Positions 42,833 to 54,100 of a stretch of 64,000 bases of DNA are shown one piece after another. The notes beneath the pieces were generated by a model. The model did not search any database and was not told the DNA's origin. It saw only the letters and a program-made list of their open reading frames with translations. A program made the position numbers and the translations under genes. The stretch spans positions 62,001 to 126,000 of the forward strand of contig JADKIU010000004.1 of assembly GCA_016722565.1 (NCBI GenBank), in the 5' to 3' direction. The DNA comes from Bacteroidota bacterium (lineage in GTDB: Bacteria; Bacteroidota; Bacteroidia; 2-12-FULL-35-15). Each line of letters begins with the position of its first letter. Within the stretch, counting starts at the first letter, position 1.

Positions 42833-44335
42833 ATGAGTATTTATTCGAAGAAGCAGCAATGGAAATTGTGGTTGTTTATGGCAGCCATTGTTATCATTAC
42901 AGCATCCCTTTGGTACACAAATACACTTGTAAATAAAATAGCGCAAGAAGAACGCGTAAAGGTCAAACTATGGGCGGATGCAATTAAGAAAAAGGCCGAT
43001 TTAGTGAAGTACACCAACGAACTTTTTAATAAAATCAAAATTGACGAACGTAAGAAAGTAGAGCTGTGGGCAGAAGCAACACGTCAACTTTCTCAGGATT
43101 TAACCGATTATGGTTTTGTGTTAAAAGTGGTTTCCGATAATACTACCGTGCCTGTTATTCTTACAGACGATCATGGAACGGTGATTACCTCTCGAAATCT
43201 AGACCCCGAAAAAGAAAAGGATAAAACGTATTTGAAACTGCAAATGCAAGCCATGCGTGCAAAGCAGGAACCAATAGAAATTACGATTTATAAAGGACAA
43301 AAAAATTATTTATACTACCAAGATTCTAAATTGTTTTCGGAGCTGAAAAATAATTTGGATGATTTAATCAAATCATTTATTTCTGAAGTGGCTGTGAATT
43401 CGGCTTCTGTTCCTGTGATTTATACCGATTCTACAAGAGAGAATGTGATTGCATATGGGAATGTAGATTCTGTAAAAATTAAAGATGTCGCTTATTTAAA
43501 TCAAACATTAACATTGATGGCTTCCCAAAATCAACCGATTGAGGTGGAGTTTGGCGATGGAAGCAAAAGTTATATTTTCTATCAAGAATCAATGTTGTTG
43601 ACACAGCTGAAATATTACCCGTATGTGATGTTTACAATTATTGGTTTGTTTCTACTGGTAGCTTACTTATTGTTCAGCACTGCTCGCAGAGTTGAGCAAA
43701 ATCAGGTTTGGGTGGGAATGGCAAAAGAAACAGCGCACCAATTAGGAACACCTCTGTCGTCTTTAATTGCATGGCTGGAATATTTGCGTTCCAAAGGATT
43801 GGATCCGGAAACAGCTGCTGAAATTGAAAAGGATGTAAAACGATTGGAAACAATCACCGAACGTTTTTCCAAAATTGGTTCTGTTCCCAAATTGGATACC
43901 GTTGATTTGGTCCAAGTGCTGGAAGCAGCTGTGAACTATATGAAATTGAGAACATCTAAAAATGTTAATTTCAGAATAGAAACAAGCAATCAAAAAGAAA
44001 TTTTCGGACAATTGAATATTCCATTGTTTGAATGGGTGATTGAAAATTTAATTCGAAATGCTGTAGATGCAATGGATGGGAATGGTTCGATTGTAATCAG
44101 TATTTCGGATCAAACTCAATTCGTATACATAGATGTGGCAGATACAGGAAAAGGTATTCCTAAATCAAAATACAAAACTGTTTTTGAACCTGGTTTTACA
44201 ACGAAACAAAGAGGCTGGGGATTAGGTTTGTCGCTTACAAAACGAATCATTGAAAATTACCATTCGGGAAAAATATTTGTAAAAAATTCTGAAATTGATA
44301 AAGGAACAACATTCAGAATTGTGTTGAATAAATAA
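42833..44335 (+). CDS. Membrane histidine kinase with duplicated sensor region
   Basis: A 500-residue histidine kinase with two membrane helices at residues 11-29 and 263-282 flanking a periplasmic sensor. The cytoplasmic part has an H-box AKETAHQLGTPLSS (His302), the N-box NLIRNAVDAMDG, G1 DTGKGIP and G2 GWGLGLSL. HAMP is not obvious. The sensor shows two internal duplications: NKI-x4-ER-V-x-LWA-x-A (33-54 and 64-86) and a longer unit VPVI-x-TD... YQ-S-L-x-QLK (106-171 and 193-260). No response regulator is adjacent, so it is an orphan here. The ATG at 42833 is the likely start, with hemW overlapping the stop by one base. Confidence 0.88.
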   Translation: MSIYSKKQQWKLWLFMAAIVIITASLWYTNTLVNKIAQEERVKVKLWADAIKKKADLVKYTNELFNKIKIDERKKVELWAEATRQLSQDLTDYGFVLKVVSDNTTVPVILTDDHGTVITSRNLDPEKEKDKTYLKLQMQAMRAKQEPIEITIYKGQKNYLYYQDSKLFSELKNNLDDLIKSFISEVAVNSASVPVIYTDSTRENVIAYGNVDSVKIKDVAYLNQTLTLMASQNQPIEVEFGDGSKSYIFYQESMLLTQLKYYPYVMFTIIGLFLLVAYLLFSTARRVEQNQVWVGMAKETAHQLGTPLSSLIAWLEYLRSKGLDPETAAEIEKDVKRLETITERFSKIGSVPKLDTVDLVQVLEAAVNYMKLRTSKNVNFRIETSNQKEIFGQLNIPLFEWVIENLIRNAVDAMDGNGSIVISISDQTQFVYIDVADTGKGIPKSKYKTVFEPGFTTKQRGWGLGLSLTKRIIENYHSGKIFVKNSEIDKGTTFRIVLNK

Positions 44336-45471
44336 TGGCCGGTATTTATATTCATATTCCTTTCTGCAAACAAGCTTGCCATTATTGCGATTTTCATTTT
44401 TCCACTTCTCTTCAGAACAAAGATGCGTTCTTAAATGCACTTAAAAAAGAAATAGTACTTCGAAAAGAGTATTTGAAATCAGAAATTATTTCTACCATTT
44501 ATTTTGGAGGAGGCACGCCTTCCTTGCTTTCAAAGCAGGAAATTCTTGAAATTTATGATGTTCTAAAAAGTAATTTCGAAATAGATGAAGATGCAGAAAT
44601 TACGCTGGAAGCTAACCCTGACGATTTAACAGAAGAAAAAGTGGTGAGGTTGAAAGATACGCCAATCAATCGGTTGAGTATTGGGATCCAAAGTTTTTAT
44701 GATGAGGATTTAAAATTAATGAATCGTGCGCACTCTGCAGAAGAAAGCATAAAAGCGGTAAAGTTGGCGCAGGAAAATGGTTTTAATAATATTACCATTG
44801 ATTTGATTTATGGGATTCCTTCACTTTCACATCACCGATGGAGAAACAATTTACAGATTGCTTTTGCCTTGGATGTGAATCACATCTCAGCATATTGCTT
44901 AACCGTTGAGCCTAAAACAGCGTTGGCACATCAGGTGAAAAAAGGATTAGTGAAGAATGTGGATGAGCAGCATAGTTCTGAACAGTTCGAGATAATGTTA
45001 GAAGCCATGCATGCAAATGACTTCGTTCAATATGAAATTTCGAATTTTTGTAAAAACGGAGCGTTTTCCAAACACAATAGCAACTATTGGAGAAAAGAAC
45101 ATTATTTAGGCTTAGGTCCTTCTGCACATTCGTTTGATGGAATAAGTCGTCAATGGAATATTGCCAACAATGCGCTCTATATAAAGTCGATTGAAAAAGG
45201 GAATCTGAATTTTGAAAAAGAAGTGCTTTCTCCAGAACAACAGTATAATGAATATGTGATGACTTCTTTAAGAACCATCTGGGGCTTGGATTTAATACAG
45301 GTGGAAAAAAGTTTTGGAAAAATATTTTTAGATGATTGTATGCAAAACGTAAAGAGTTATATTAAATCGGAGGATGTGCTGCTTGAAGAAAATAAATTAT
45401 ATTTATCAGATAAAGGAAAATTAATTGCAGATAAGATTGCAAGCGATCTTTTTAAAATTCGTGAATCATGA
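44335..45471 (+). CDS. hemW: Radical SAM haem chaperone HemW (coproporphyrinogen oxidase-like)
   Basis: A 378-residue radical SAM protein. The N-terminal cluster motif is C11-x3-C15-x2-C18 (PFCKQACHYCDF), followed by FGGGTPSLL and NPDDLTEEK. Absence of the extra N-terminal residues needed by HemN coproporphyrinogen dehydrogenase, and the start MAGIYIHIPFC, indicate HemW, a haem-insertion chaperone. SIGIQSFYDEDLKLMNRAH and the C-terminal winged-helix region are family-typical. It shares one base with the histidine kinase stop and overlaps the next gene by ATGA. Confidence 0.9.
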   Translation: MAGIYIHIPFCKQACHYCDFHFSTSLQNKDAFLNALKKEIVLRKEYLKSEIISTIYFGGGTPSLLSKQEILEIYDVLKSNFEIDEDAEITLEANPDDLTEEKVVRLKDTPINRLSIGIQSFYDEDLKLMNRAHSAEESIKAVKLAQENGFNNITIDLIYGIPSLSHHRWRNNLQIAFALDVNHISAYCLTVEPKTALAHQVKKGLVKNVDEQHSSEQFEIMLEAMHANDFVQYEISNFCKNGAFSKHNSNYWRKEHYLGLGPSAHSFDGISRQWNIANNALYIKSIEKGNLNFEKEVLSPEQQYNEYVMTSLRTIWGLDLIQVEKSFGKIFLDDCMQNVKSYIKSEDVLLEENKLYLSDKGKLIADKIASDLFKIRES

Positions 45472-46226
45472 TTTCAAAAATAACACACAAAGGAAAATCA
45501 TATAATGTGGATTTAGATAATCCCATTGATATTTCCATCCCTTTAAGAACAGGAAAAGAAAATGTAAATGCATGGTATTCGAATCCTGTTTCCATTGAGC
45601 CCGTCCGTATGGGAGATTGGGTGGGTGATGTGAAGCAAGGCGGTTCAGTGAATTTTCGTAACATCCTTTTTAATCCACACGGTAATGGAACACATACAGA
45701 ATGTGTGGGTCATATTAGTAAAGAAGATTATTCCATCAATCAAACGTTAAAAAAATTCTTTTTTATGGCGGAAGTAATTACGGTGCTTCCCGATGAATTA
45801 GAAAATGGTGACAAAGTGATTACCCAAAAGCATATTGAAAATTGTTTGGGTGAGAAACGACCGGAGGCAATCATCATTCGTACACTCGACAATCATATTT
45901 CTAAAATTAATAAACAATATTCGAATACAAATCCTCCTTATTTATTAGAAGAAGCCGCAAAATATATAGATGGATTAGGGATTGATCATTTAATGATTGA
46001 TTTGCCATCTGTGGATAAAGAGGTTGATGGAGGTAAATTGTTAGCGCATCATGCATTTTGGCAATATCCTCACAATACCCAATTGCATCGTACGATTACC
46101 GAGATGATTTATGTGCCGAATACAATTTATGATGGTAGTTATTTGCTGAACATTCAAATCGCCAGCTTCGAAAATGATGCTTCACCAAGTAAACCATTGT
46201 TGTTTCAGTTGAACACTGCTTTGTAA
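45468..46226 (+). CDS. Cyclase-family (kynurenine-formamidase-like) metal hydrolase
   Basis: A 252-residue enzyme of the cyclase/KynB family. The metal-binding H-x-G-x-T-H signature is present as PHGNGTHTECVGH around residue 70, followed by later LLAHHAFWQYP and conserved Asp/Glu. Members hydrolyse N-formylkynurenine or act as polyketide cyclases; no tryptophan-degradation gene is near, so I keep the general name. It overlaps hemW by four bases, forming a three-gene transcript with the histidine kinase. Confidence 0.85.
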   Translation: MISKITHKGKSYNVDLDNPIDISIPLRTGKENVNAWYSNPVSIEPVRMGDWVGDVKQGGSVNFRNILFNPHGNGTHTECVGHISKEDYSINQTLKKFFFMAEVITVLPDELENGDKVITQKHIENCLGEKRPEAIIIRTLDNHISKINKQYSNTNPPYLLEEAAKYIDGLGIDHLMIDLPSVDKEVDGGKLLAHHAFWQYPHNTQLHRTITEMIYVPNTIYDGSYLLNIQIASFENDASPSKPLLFQLNTAL

Positions 46227-46247
46227 GATTTCATTGCTTGGTGAAAT

Positions 46248-46316
46248 AGATTGCTTCGTTCATTCCAATGACGTTGTTTTTAATAAATAAAATTTATAAT
46301 CGTCATTGATAGGAAC
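46248..46316. repeat. Degenerate REP-like element
   Basis: GATTGCTTCGTTCATTCC and AATGACG (46249-46273) face CGTCATTGATAGGAAC (46301-46316), giving AATGACG/CGTCATT inverted copies. The words recall a widespread intergenic repeat with CGTCATTGC and GAAGCAATC ends. It carries no open frame. Confidence 0.5.
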
Positions 46317-46345
46317 TAAACAGTCTTTTATTTATCTCATTCGAT

Positions 46346-46383
46346 AAAAAAACGCCCTACTCATTTGAGTGGGGCGTTTTTTA
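46346..46383. terminator. Bidirectional terminator between cyclase and GIN-domain genes
   Basis: Arms AAAACGCCC and GGGCGTTTT with ACTCA/TGAGT pairing at the loop, an A-run before and T-run after. It is suitable for both convergent genes. Confidence 0.88.
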
Positions 46384-46438
46384 ATCTAACTAAACGATCG
46401 TATTCCTCTTTGTTTTTTTCTTGTGTGATATCGAGAAC

Positions 46439-47890
46439 CTACATTGTAAATGTTACTCCGACTGTGAAAGGGTAAACTTGTGGCCCTTTGTCTTTTTTGA
46501 ACAAACGGTTCAAGCCGTAGTTTGCAAAAATGGTTACATCATTAAACCCGATTCGAGCAACAGCGCTATAACGGAATGGTTCTAAATTGAAATCATCTTT
46601 TTGTTTGATTTTATAAGTTCTATCGTTGACCTCATATTTTTGTTTTATAACAGCATGAATTCGATATGCTATTTCAGCACCCACACCAATATGTAAGTTT
46701 TTGTTGGGATTTTTGCTGGTGTTGAATTCTAACATTAAGGGCACTTTTAAATAGGTGACATTTAATTTATTCTTTTTGTAGTCGATGGTTGAATCGTTCC
46801 ATGCTGATAAATAGGTGGTGTCGCCATTTAATGTTACATTATTTTGAAGTGCATAATGGTTAAAGTCAAATCCAAAACCGGTAACAAGATTAATGTAGTT
46901 TTTGTAGATGTGAAAATCTTTTTCGTAAAGATTCAATCCTAATTGAATTGATTTTGCATAGTCCAGTTCAAGGAAATTAGCTCCCGGACCAAGATCAATA
47001 CTGTTTTTGTAGTCCATCATTCCATTCACTCCGAACTCAATACCATTCCAATGTTTGAATTGTTCATTGATGTTACGTAAAGAATCCTTTTTAGAAATTC
47101 TTTCGTTTTTATCATCATCATCACCATCGCCAATGATCGTGTAGTTTTTTCCGCCTAATTTGATTTTTGTTGTATCGCTTGCAGTTTCTTCACCTGTTCC
47201 GCTTTTGCTTTCGCGAACAGATCCGGCTCCGCTAATGTTAACATTTCGATCTACCGGATTCCCTTTGTAAATAATTGATCCTGCGCCTGAAACATCCGCA
47301 TCTAAACCTTGTATGGCATATACTTTTGCATCACCGGCACCGGAAACTTTTGCTTTAATTTTGGTCGCTTCTAAGTTGGATGCTTTTAAATCACCGGCTC
47401 CTGATACAGTAACATCAAGCAGTTGAGCGGTACCTTTTAAGGTAACATCGCCTGCGCCACTAATGTCTGCTTTGATATCGTTTGCTTTTACATCTAAGTG
47501 AATATCTCCCGCCCCATTGGTGATGATTGTTAATTTCTCACAGGTTAATTGATTTTCACTTTTTACATCGGAAGCACCTGAAATATCAAGGCTGGTTAGG
47601 GATTTCATTGCAACAGAAATAGTGATTTCATCCGCATCTTTAATGTTCCCTTCGGTAGTGATTGTTAAAATTCCGTCTTTTACTTCTGTTTTAATTTGGG
47701 ATTGAACATTTTCCGGTGCGTTTACTTTTACGCTGTTAGCATCACTTTGAGTAATGTTAATGTTAAATGCATCTCCTGCTTTTATACCTGTGAAGTCGCC
47801 AACCGGTCGTGTTTGTTGAGCTTGGCTTGTTAAAAAGGAGAAACTTGTCAGTAAAGTTAATCCTAGAATTTTTGTTTTTATAGAGTTCAT
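46439..47890 (-). CDS. GIN-domain (DUF2807) protein fused to an outer-membrane beta-barrel
   Basis: A 483-residue exported protein. Residues 1-24 are a signal peptide and 27 to about 225 a DUF2807/head-GIN domain of right-handed beta-helix type, visible as repeated SGAGDV/SGAGD motifs (ISGASDVK, NGAGDIHL, ISGAGDVTL, VSGAGDLK, VSGAGDAK, VSGAGSI). An acidic linker (GDGDDDDKNERI) follows. The C-terminal ~210 residues have PorT/OmpW-like strands (HWNGIEFGVNGMM, INLVTGFGFDFNHYAL, NLHIGVGAEIAYRI) and end in the barrel-like signature YPFTVGVTFTM. The combination of a surface or periplasmic helix with an outer-membrane barrel is seen in other Bacteroidota; function is unknown. Confidence 0.82.
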   Translation of the reverse strand: MNSIKTKILGLTLLTSFSFLTSQAQQTRPVGDFTGIKAGDAFNINITQSDANSVKVNAPENVQSQIKTEVKDGILTITTEGNIKDADEITISVAMKSLTSLDISGASDVKSENQLTCEKLTIITNGAGDIHLDVKANDIKADISGAGDVTLKGTAQLLDVTVSGAGDLKASNLEATKIKAKVSGAGDAKVYAIQGLDADVSGAGSIIYKGNPVDRNVNISGAGSVRESKSGTGEETASDTTKIKLGGKNYTIIGDGDDDDKNERISKKDSLRNINEQFKHWNGIEFGVNGMMDYKNSIDLGPGANFLELDYAKSIQLGLNLYEKDFHIYKNYINLVTGFGFDFNHYALQNNVTLNGDTTYLSAWNDSTIDYKKNKLNVTYLKVPLMLEFNTSKNPNKNLHIGVGAEIAYRIHAVIKQKYEVNDRTYKIKQKDDFNLEPFRYSAVARIGFNDVTIFANYGLNRLFKKDKGPQVYPFTVGVTFTM

Positions 47891-48181
47891 AATTTTAGAG
47901 TTTTCGTTGTTTTTTGAATGTGACGTTTGTGTTGTTCTGAAAGTTACAGCGCTTTAACTTTTATGTATTTTAGTTGATTTTTGAGTAGGACGACCTCGTT
48001 TCTTAAAAGTTACACCGTGAAGGTGATTATTTTACCGCCTCATACCTTTTATTCACCGCTTAGAAGCAACTATTTTGTATATTGCTGCATCTTTCAATTA
48101 TTAACACAGGCTTGTGTATAAGAGTTTTACAGGATTTTTATATTTAAAGTATTTGTAGCATATTTGTAAGGAAATCCGTTT

Positions 48182-51100
48182 ATGAAGAATTTGAAAAGAA
48201 ATATACTCCTATCCATCGTTTTTTTACTGGTCACCTCTGCTTCTGCTACCAACTTATATTGGATTGGAGGTACGGGTGCATGGAATGATAAAGCACACTG
48301 GTCGCTAACAAGCGGTGGTGTCTCTTCAAACTCGATTCCAACGCTTGAAGATAATGTGTTTTTTGATCAGCACTCTTTTTCTGCTGATCATCAAACCGTA
48401 ATGGTTACAGTCAATACGGCTTGTAAAAATATGGATTGGACGGATATTGACGCTAAAGCGGTATTTTCCTGCGCTGCAACGAAGTCGCTTTCTGTTTATG
48501 GTTATTATAAGCTTTCACCTTTGTTAATGAATGGCTTCAAAGGGAAGACCATTTTTTCCGCTACGACACTCAATAATGAGATCTATTCAGCAGGCAAACC
48601 AATTATTGGAGATTGGCTTTTTAATGGTTCAGGTTCATGGAGTCTTCAAGATGATTTAAATGGAACCAATGGAATTACCATTTATCTGTTGAAAGGCTCA
48701 CTGAACTCAAACGATAAAAAAATAGTTTGTGATTATTTTAATGGAAATTCAACACAAACAAGAAGTTTATCTTTAGGGAATTCTGAAATAACAATTAAAA
48801 AATGTTGGGACTTTACCAATTCCACTAATGCTACATTGGATCCAGGAGCTTCCACAATTATTTTCCCCGATAGTATTAATACCACAAATTTTAGAGATGG
48901 TAATTTAAGATATGCAAACGTTTCAACGTTCAGAGCATTAGGTCAAAATACAGTTACCTGTGTTTTCCCAGGAGTATTCACAATCACATTGACAGCAGAT
49001 AGTGTAACTTGTAATGGATTGTTTGATGGTTCTGTTTGTGCTGTAGTTACTGGTGGTTCTGGAACATTTACGTACGATTGGAATTTTGCTGCAGTTCCTG
49101 TTGGAGATGGTACACCGTGTATCACGCTTCGTCCTACCAGTGTTAATACACTACAAGTAACAGATGTTGTTTCTGGAATCACGCGGTTTTGTTCTATTAC
49201 TGTTGGAGAGCCTGCGCTCTTATTTGACTATGAAGTATTAAATATTTCGCCTTCATGTTTTGGAGTCTGCGATGGTTTAGCAGAGGTAGATGAAACAGGA
49301 GGGACACCCCCTTATACCTATTCTTGGACAGGTGGATTGGGAACAAACGATTCTGCAATAAATGTTTGTGCTGGAACGTATACAGTTACAGTTACAGATT
49401 CGAGAGGCTGTACAAACAATTCAGCTGTAATCAATATGGTGCAACCGGTTTTACTCATTGCACCAGGAACAGCTTCAATGGTTAGCTGTAATGGTTTTTG
49501 TGATGGTACCGCTGGCGTAATTGCTTCTGGAGGAACATCTCCTTATACGTATGATTGGACTCCAGGTGCACCTATAGGTGATGGAACCCCAAACGTTTCT
49601 GCCTTGTGCCCAAATACATATACTTGTACGGTTACAGATGTGAATGGATGTATAGCAACTTTTGATACCGTCATTACACAACCCCCCGTATTGACTTTAA
49701 ATATGTCTCATGTAAATGCGACCTGCGGTGGGATGTGTGATGGTACCGCAACAGCTACAGTATCAGGTGGCACTCCTCCTTACATTTACGTTTGGTCGAA
49801 TGGATCGGTTACTTCTACGGCTTTAACTACAAATACAATCAGTGGTTTGTGTGCCGGAGGTTATACGGTTACCGTTACAGATGCAAATGGATGTACGTTG
49901 AACAATAACGTTACGATTACAGAGCCTCCGGTATTGGTGGCAACGGCCTCCGGGACCAATATTTCATGTTTTGGATTGTGCAATGGTACGGCTACAGTTG
50001 TTGTTGTTGGCGGAAACGGTGGAAATACATTTGATTGGACACCAGGAAATCCTACCGGAGATGGAACCGCTAACGTTTCAGGTTTGTGCGCAGGAACATA
50101 TACCGTTACCGTTTTTGATAATACTGGCGTGTGTACAGATACCGGTGTTGTTGTTATTACAGAACCAGCAATATTAGCAGCAAATCCAATCAGCACTAAT
50201 GTATTGTGCTTTGGTGCTTGTAACGGAACCGCAACTTCCATTCCTACCGGTGGAACATTACCATATGCATTCGATTGGACTCCAGGAACACCAACCGGAG
50301 ATGGCACAGCATCCATAATTAACTTATGCCCAAATACCTATACAGTTACTGTAACGGATGGGAATGGTTGTACCAATAGTCAAAGTGTTACGATTACCCA
50401 ACCCGCAGCTTTGAATGATGGGGCCACATTTACAAATGTTACTTGTAATGGTGCATGTGATGGAACAGCAACAGCAAATCCTACCGGTGGAACTGCCGGT
50501 TATACTTATTTGTGGAGTACAGGCGCTGTAACTCCCGGCATTACAGGCTTGTGCCCTGGCTCTTACACTGTTACAGTTACAGATGCGAACTTGTGTACAA
50601 ATTCAGGAACAGTTGTCATTACCCAACCCAATAGTTTAAGTGTTAGCATTGCTGCAACCACATTGGCTTGTAATGGTGATTGTAATGGAATTGCAGTTGC
50701 AACTATTTCAGGAGGTACGGCTGCATTTACAATTGATTGGACTCCAGGTGCTCCAATAGGGGACGGGACTACAACCATTAGTTCATTGTGTTCGGGTACA
50801 TACAATGTAAATATTGTTGATGCAAATGGTTGTCCTGCAACTGCTTCTACTACGATTTTTGAACCAACTGCTTTGGTACTGACATCTTCTGTTACAAATG
50901 TAACCTGTTTTGGTGCATGTGATGGAACGGCTTCTGCAATTGCAGGTGGAGGAACTCCAGGCTATTCCTATTTGTGGCTACCGGGTGCAGCAACCACTTC
51001 TTCTATCTCCGGTTTATGTCCGGGCAGCTACACGGTTACTGTTACAGATTTAAACGGATGTACAATTTCTGACACGGTTACAATTACGCAACCAACACAA

Positions 51101-54100
51101 GTTTTAGCGAATCCTTCTGTAATTACAAATATTAGTTGTGCCGGAGTAATTCCTTGTGATGGCTCTGCAACAGCGGTTCCATCGGGTGGAACACCACCTT
51201 ATTCTTTGTTTGATTGGTCGCCCGGTGCACCGGCAGGCGATGGTACTCCAACTGTAACTGGTCTGTGTGCCGGTACATATAACGTAACGATATTGGATGC
51301 AAATCTCTGTCCATCAACAATGCCAATTACGATTACCCAACCTCTAGCATTAAGTGCACCAATTACCAGTTCAACCTCTAGTTGTAACGTCTGCAACGGA
51401 ACCGCAACGGTGACACCTGCAGGTGGAACAGCACCTTATTCATATTTGTGGATGCCAGGCGGACAAACAACCCCAATTGCTACCGGCTTATGCCCGAACA
51501 TTACCTATACCGTTACCGTAACTGATGCAAATGGTTGCGTGGCCTCTAGCACAGTAACGATTTTGCAAACGATTATTATCAGCATCACAACCTCTCCAAC
51601 AACCTTAAGTTGTTTTGGTGCGTGTGATGGAATTGTTACTGCAAATGCTGCAGGTGGAACAATTCCATATAGTTTTATTTGGTCCGGTGCTTCCGGAACA
51701 GTTTCTTTAACTCAAACAGCTGTTGGTTTATGTGCTGGTACATATACCGTTAACGTATCGGATGCAGCTGGCTGTTTTAACAGTGACTCAATCACTTTTA
51801 CAAATCCTCCTATACTAACTGTAAGTGCTGTAAGCGTAAACGAAACCTGCAATGGTTCATGTGATGGAACGGGAACAGCTAGTGGAGTGGGTGGAACAGG
51901 AGCATTAAGTTATTCTTGGAATACAGTACCAGTTCAAAATACAGCAACAGCAACCGGTTTATGTACAGGAACATATACCGTTACTGTCACGGATGTTAGC
52001 GGATGTACAGCTACAACAACCGTCACAATTACAGGACCTCCAGCCGTTATTGATAATGTTACCATTACAGATGCTAATTGTTTATTTGCTGATGGACAAA
52101 TTACAGTTGCACCAACCGGTGGAGCAGGTGCAGGTACCTATACTTATAACTGGGGGCCGGGTGCGCCCGCTGGTGATGGCACTCCAACAATCACAGGATT
52201 ACTGCCTGGAATTTATACCTTGGCAATTACTACTGGTGGATGTACTTATAATTTTAGTTATATTTTAAACAATATTGCTGGTCCAACTACTGTAATGACT
52301 GATGTTGATGTTTCCTGCTTTAATGCTTGCGATGGAACAGCCAGTGTTGTAGCCTCTGGAGGAGCAGGTGGATATGTCTATGATTGGACTCCTGGAGCTC
52401 CTGTTGGCGATGGTACTGCAGCTATTTCTGCTTTGTGTGGAACTACAACTTATACTGTTACTGTTATTGATGCTGCAGGATGTGTCACCATTGATACCGC
52501 TCAAATTATTAATCCTGCATTAATTTCTCCAAACCCAACCATTGTGAACGAAAGTTGTGGCGGTGCTTGCGATGGAAGCATTACCTTGGCTCCTACAGGT
52601 GGAACTCCTACCTATACATTCTTGTGGAGCACAGGAGCAACAACTCCTTCCATTACAGGTTTGTGTGCTGGAGTGTATACATTTACCGTTACAGATGCTA
52701 ACGGTTGTGATTCTACATTAACTATTACGATTGTTTCTCCTCCAACATTAGTAGTTACACTTTCTTCAACAGATGTATTGTGTAATGGTGATTGTGATGG
52801 AACCGCAACCGCTACCGTTGTTGGTGGAACTGGTGCAGGTACCTATACTTACTCATGGTTGCCGAATCCTCCATTAGGTCCATTATTCCCTTTGCCAAAT
52901 GTTGTTGGATTATGCCCTGGAAGTTACGATGTTACTGTTACTGACGGTAATGGTTGTACCGCCTCTGATACTGTGATTATTTCTGAGCCATCTGCATTAA
53001 CTACTGTGACATCTCAAATTAATGCTTCATGTTTTGGCGTCTGTGATGGACTAGCAGAGGTGACCGCAAGTGGCGGTACTGCTCCATATTCATTTGTTTG
53101 GAATCCGGGAGCGATTGCGAATGATACAGCTAGCGGACTGTGTGCTGGAAATTATATTGCCACTGTTACTGATAACAATGGTTGTGTTTCTGTACCTCCA
53201 ACGGTTATTATTACTGAGCCTGCTCCAATTCTTCCTAACGCTGTTGGTGTAAACCCATTGTGTAACGGAGCATGTAACGGGACTGCAACAGCAAATCCTA
53301 CAGGCGGTTCTGGTGTTTATACGTATTCTTGGAACACCGTTCCAGTTCAAACAACACAAACAGCGGTTGGTTTATGTGCTGGAATTTATACCGTAACGGT
53401 TGACGATGGAAGTTGCTCGAATACACAAAGTGTTACATTAATTGAGCCTTCTGTTTTAATTGCAAATCCTTCTGCAACTTCTCCAACATGTGTTGGTGAT
53501 TGTGATGGAAGTGTTACTGCAAATCCAATGGGTGGAGTAGGAGGATATACCTATTCTTGGACTCCGGGAGCAATAGCTACACAAACGGTTATTAATTTAT
53601 GTCCGAATATATTTACTGTAATTGTAAACGATGCAAACGGTTGCGCAGATACACAAAGCGTAACGTTAGCAAATCCAATTGGAATGGATGTGGTTGTTGG
53701 TAGTACCCCGGCAAATTGTGGAGCATGTGATGGAACCATTACATTAACTCCGGTGTCGGGTGTTGGGCCATATACATATGTATGGACCATCGGAGGAGTT
53801 GCTCCACCACCTCCTTTTGCAGGAAACGGAACTCCAAACGTTACAAATGTTTGTGCCGGATTGTATGATGTTTTAGTGACAGATGGAAATGGTTGTGATT
53901 CTATATTCACTATTCCAATGAATAACTCTAGCGGACCTACAGGTGAAACGGTTATTACTACTCCAACGACATGTAATGCAGGCTGTGACGGAACGGGATC
54001 TGTAACTCCTATTGGAGGAACACCGCCTTACACCTTCTTATGGAATGATACACCTTCAACACCGCTTGATACTGCATTCAATTTATGCGCAGGGAATTAT

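Noticed and set aside
49861..50316. Long antisense open frame inside the SprB-like gene
   Set aside because: It is one of several antisense frames kept open by the repetitive codon pattern; it has no start context and its protein (Val/Pro/Thr-rich) has no recognisable features.
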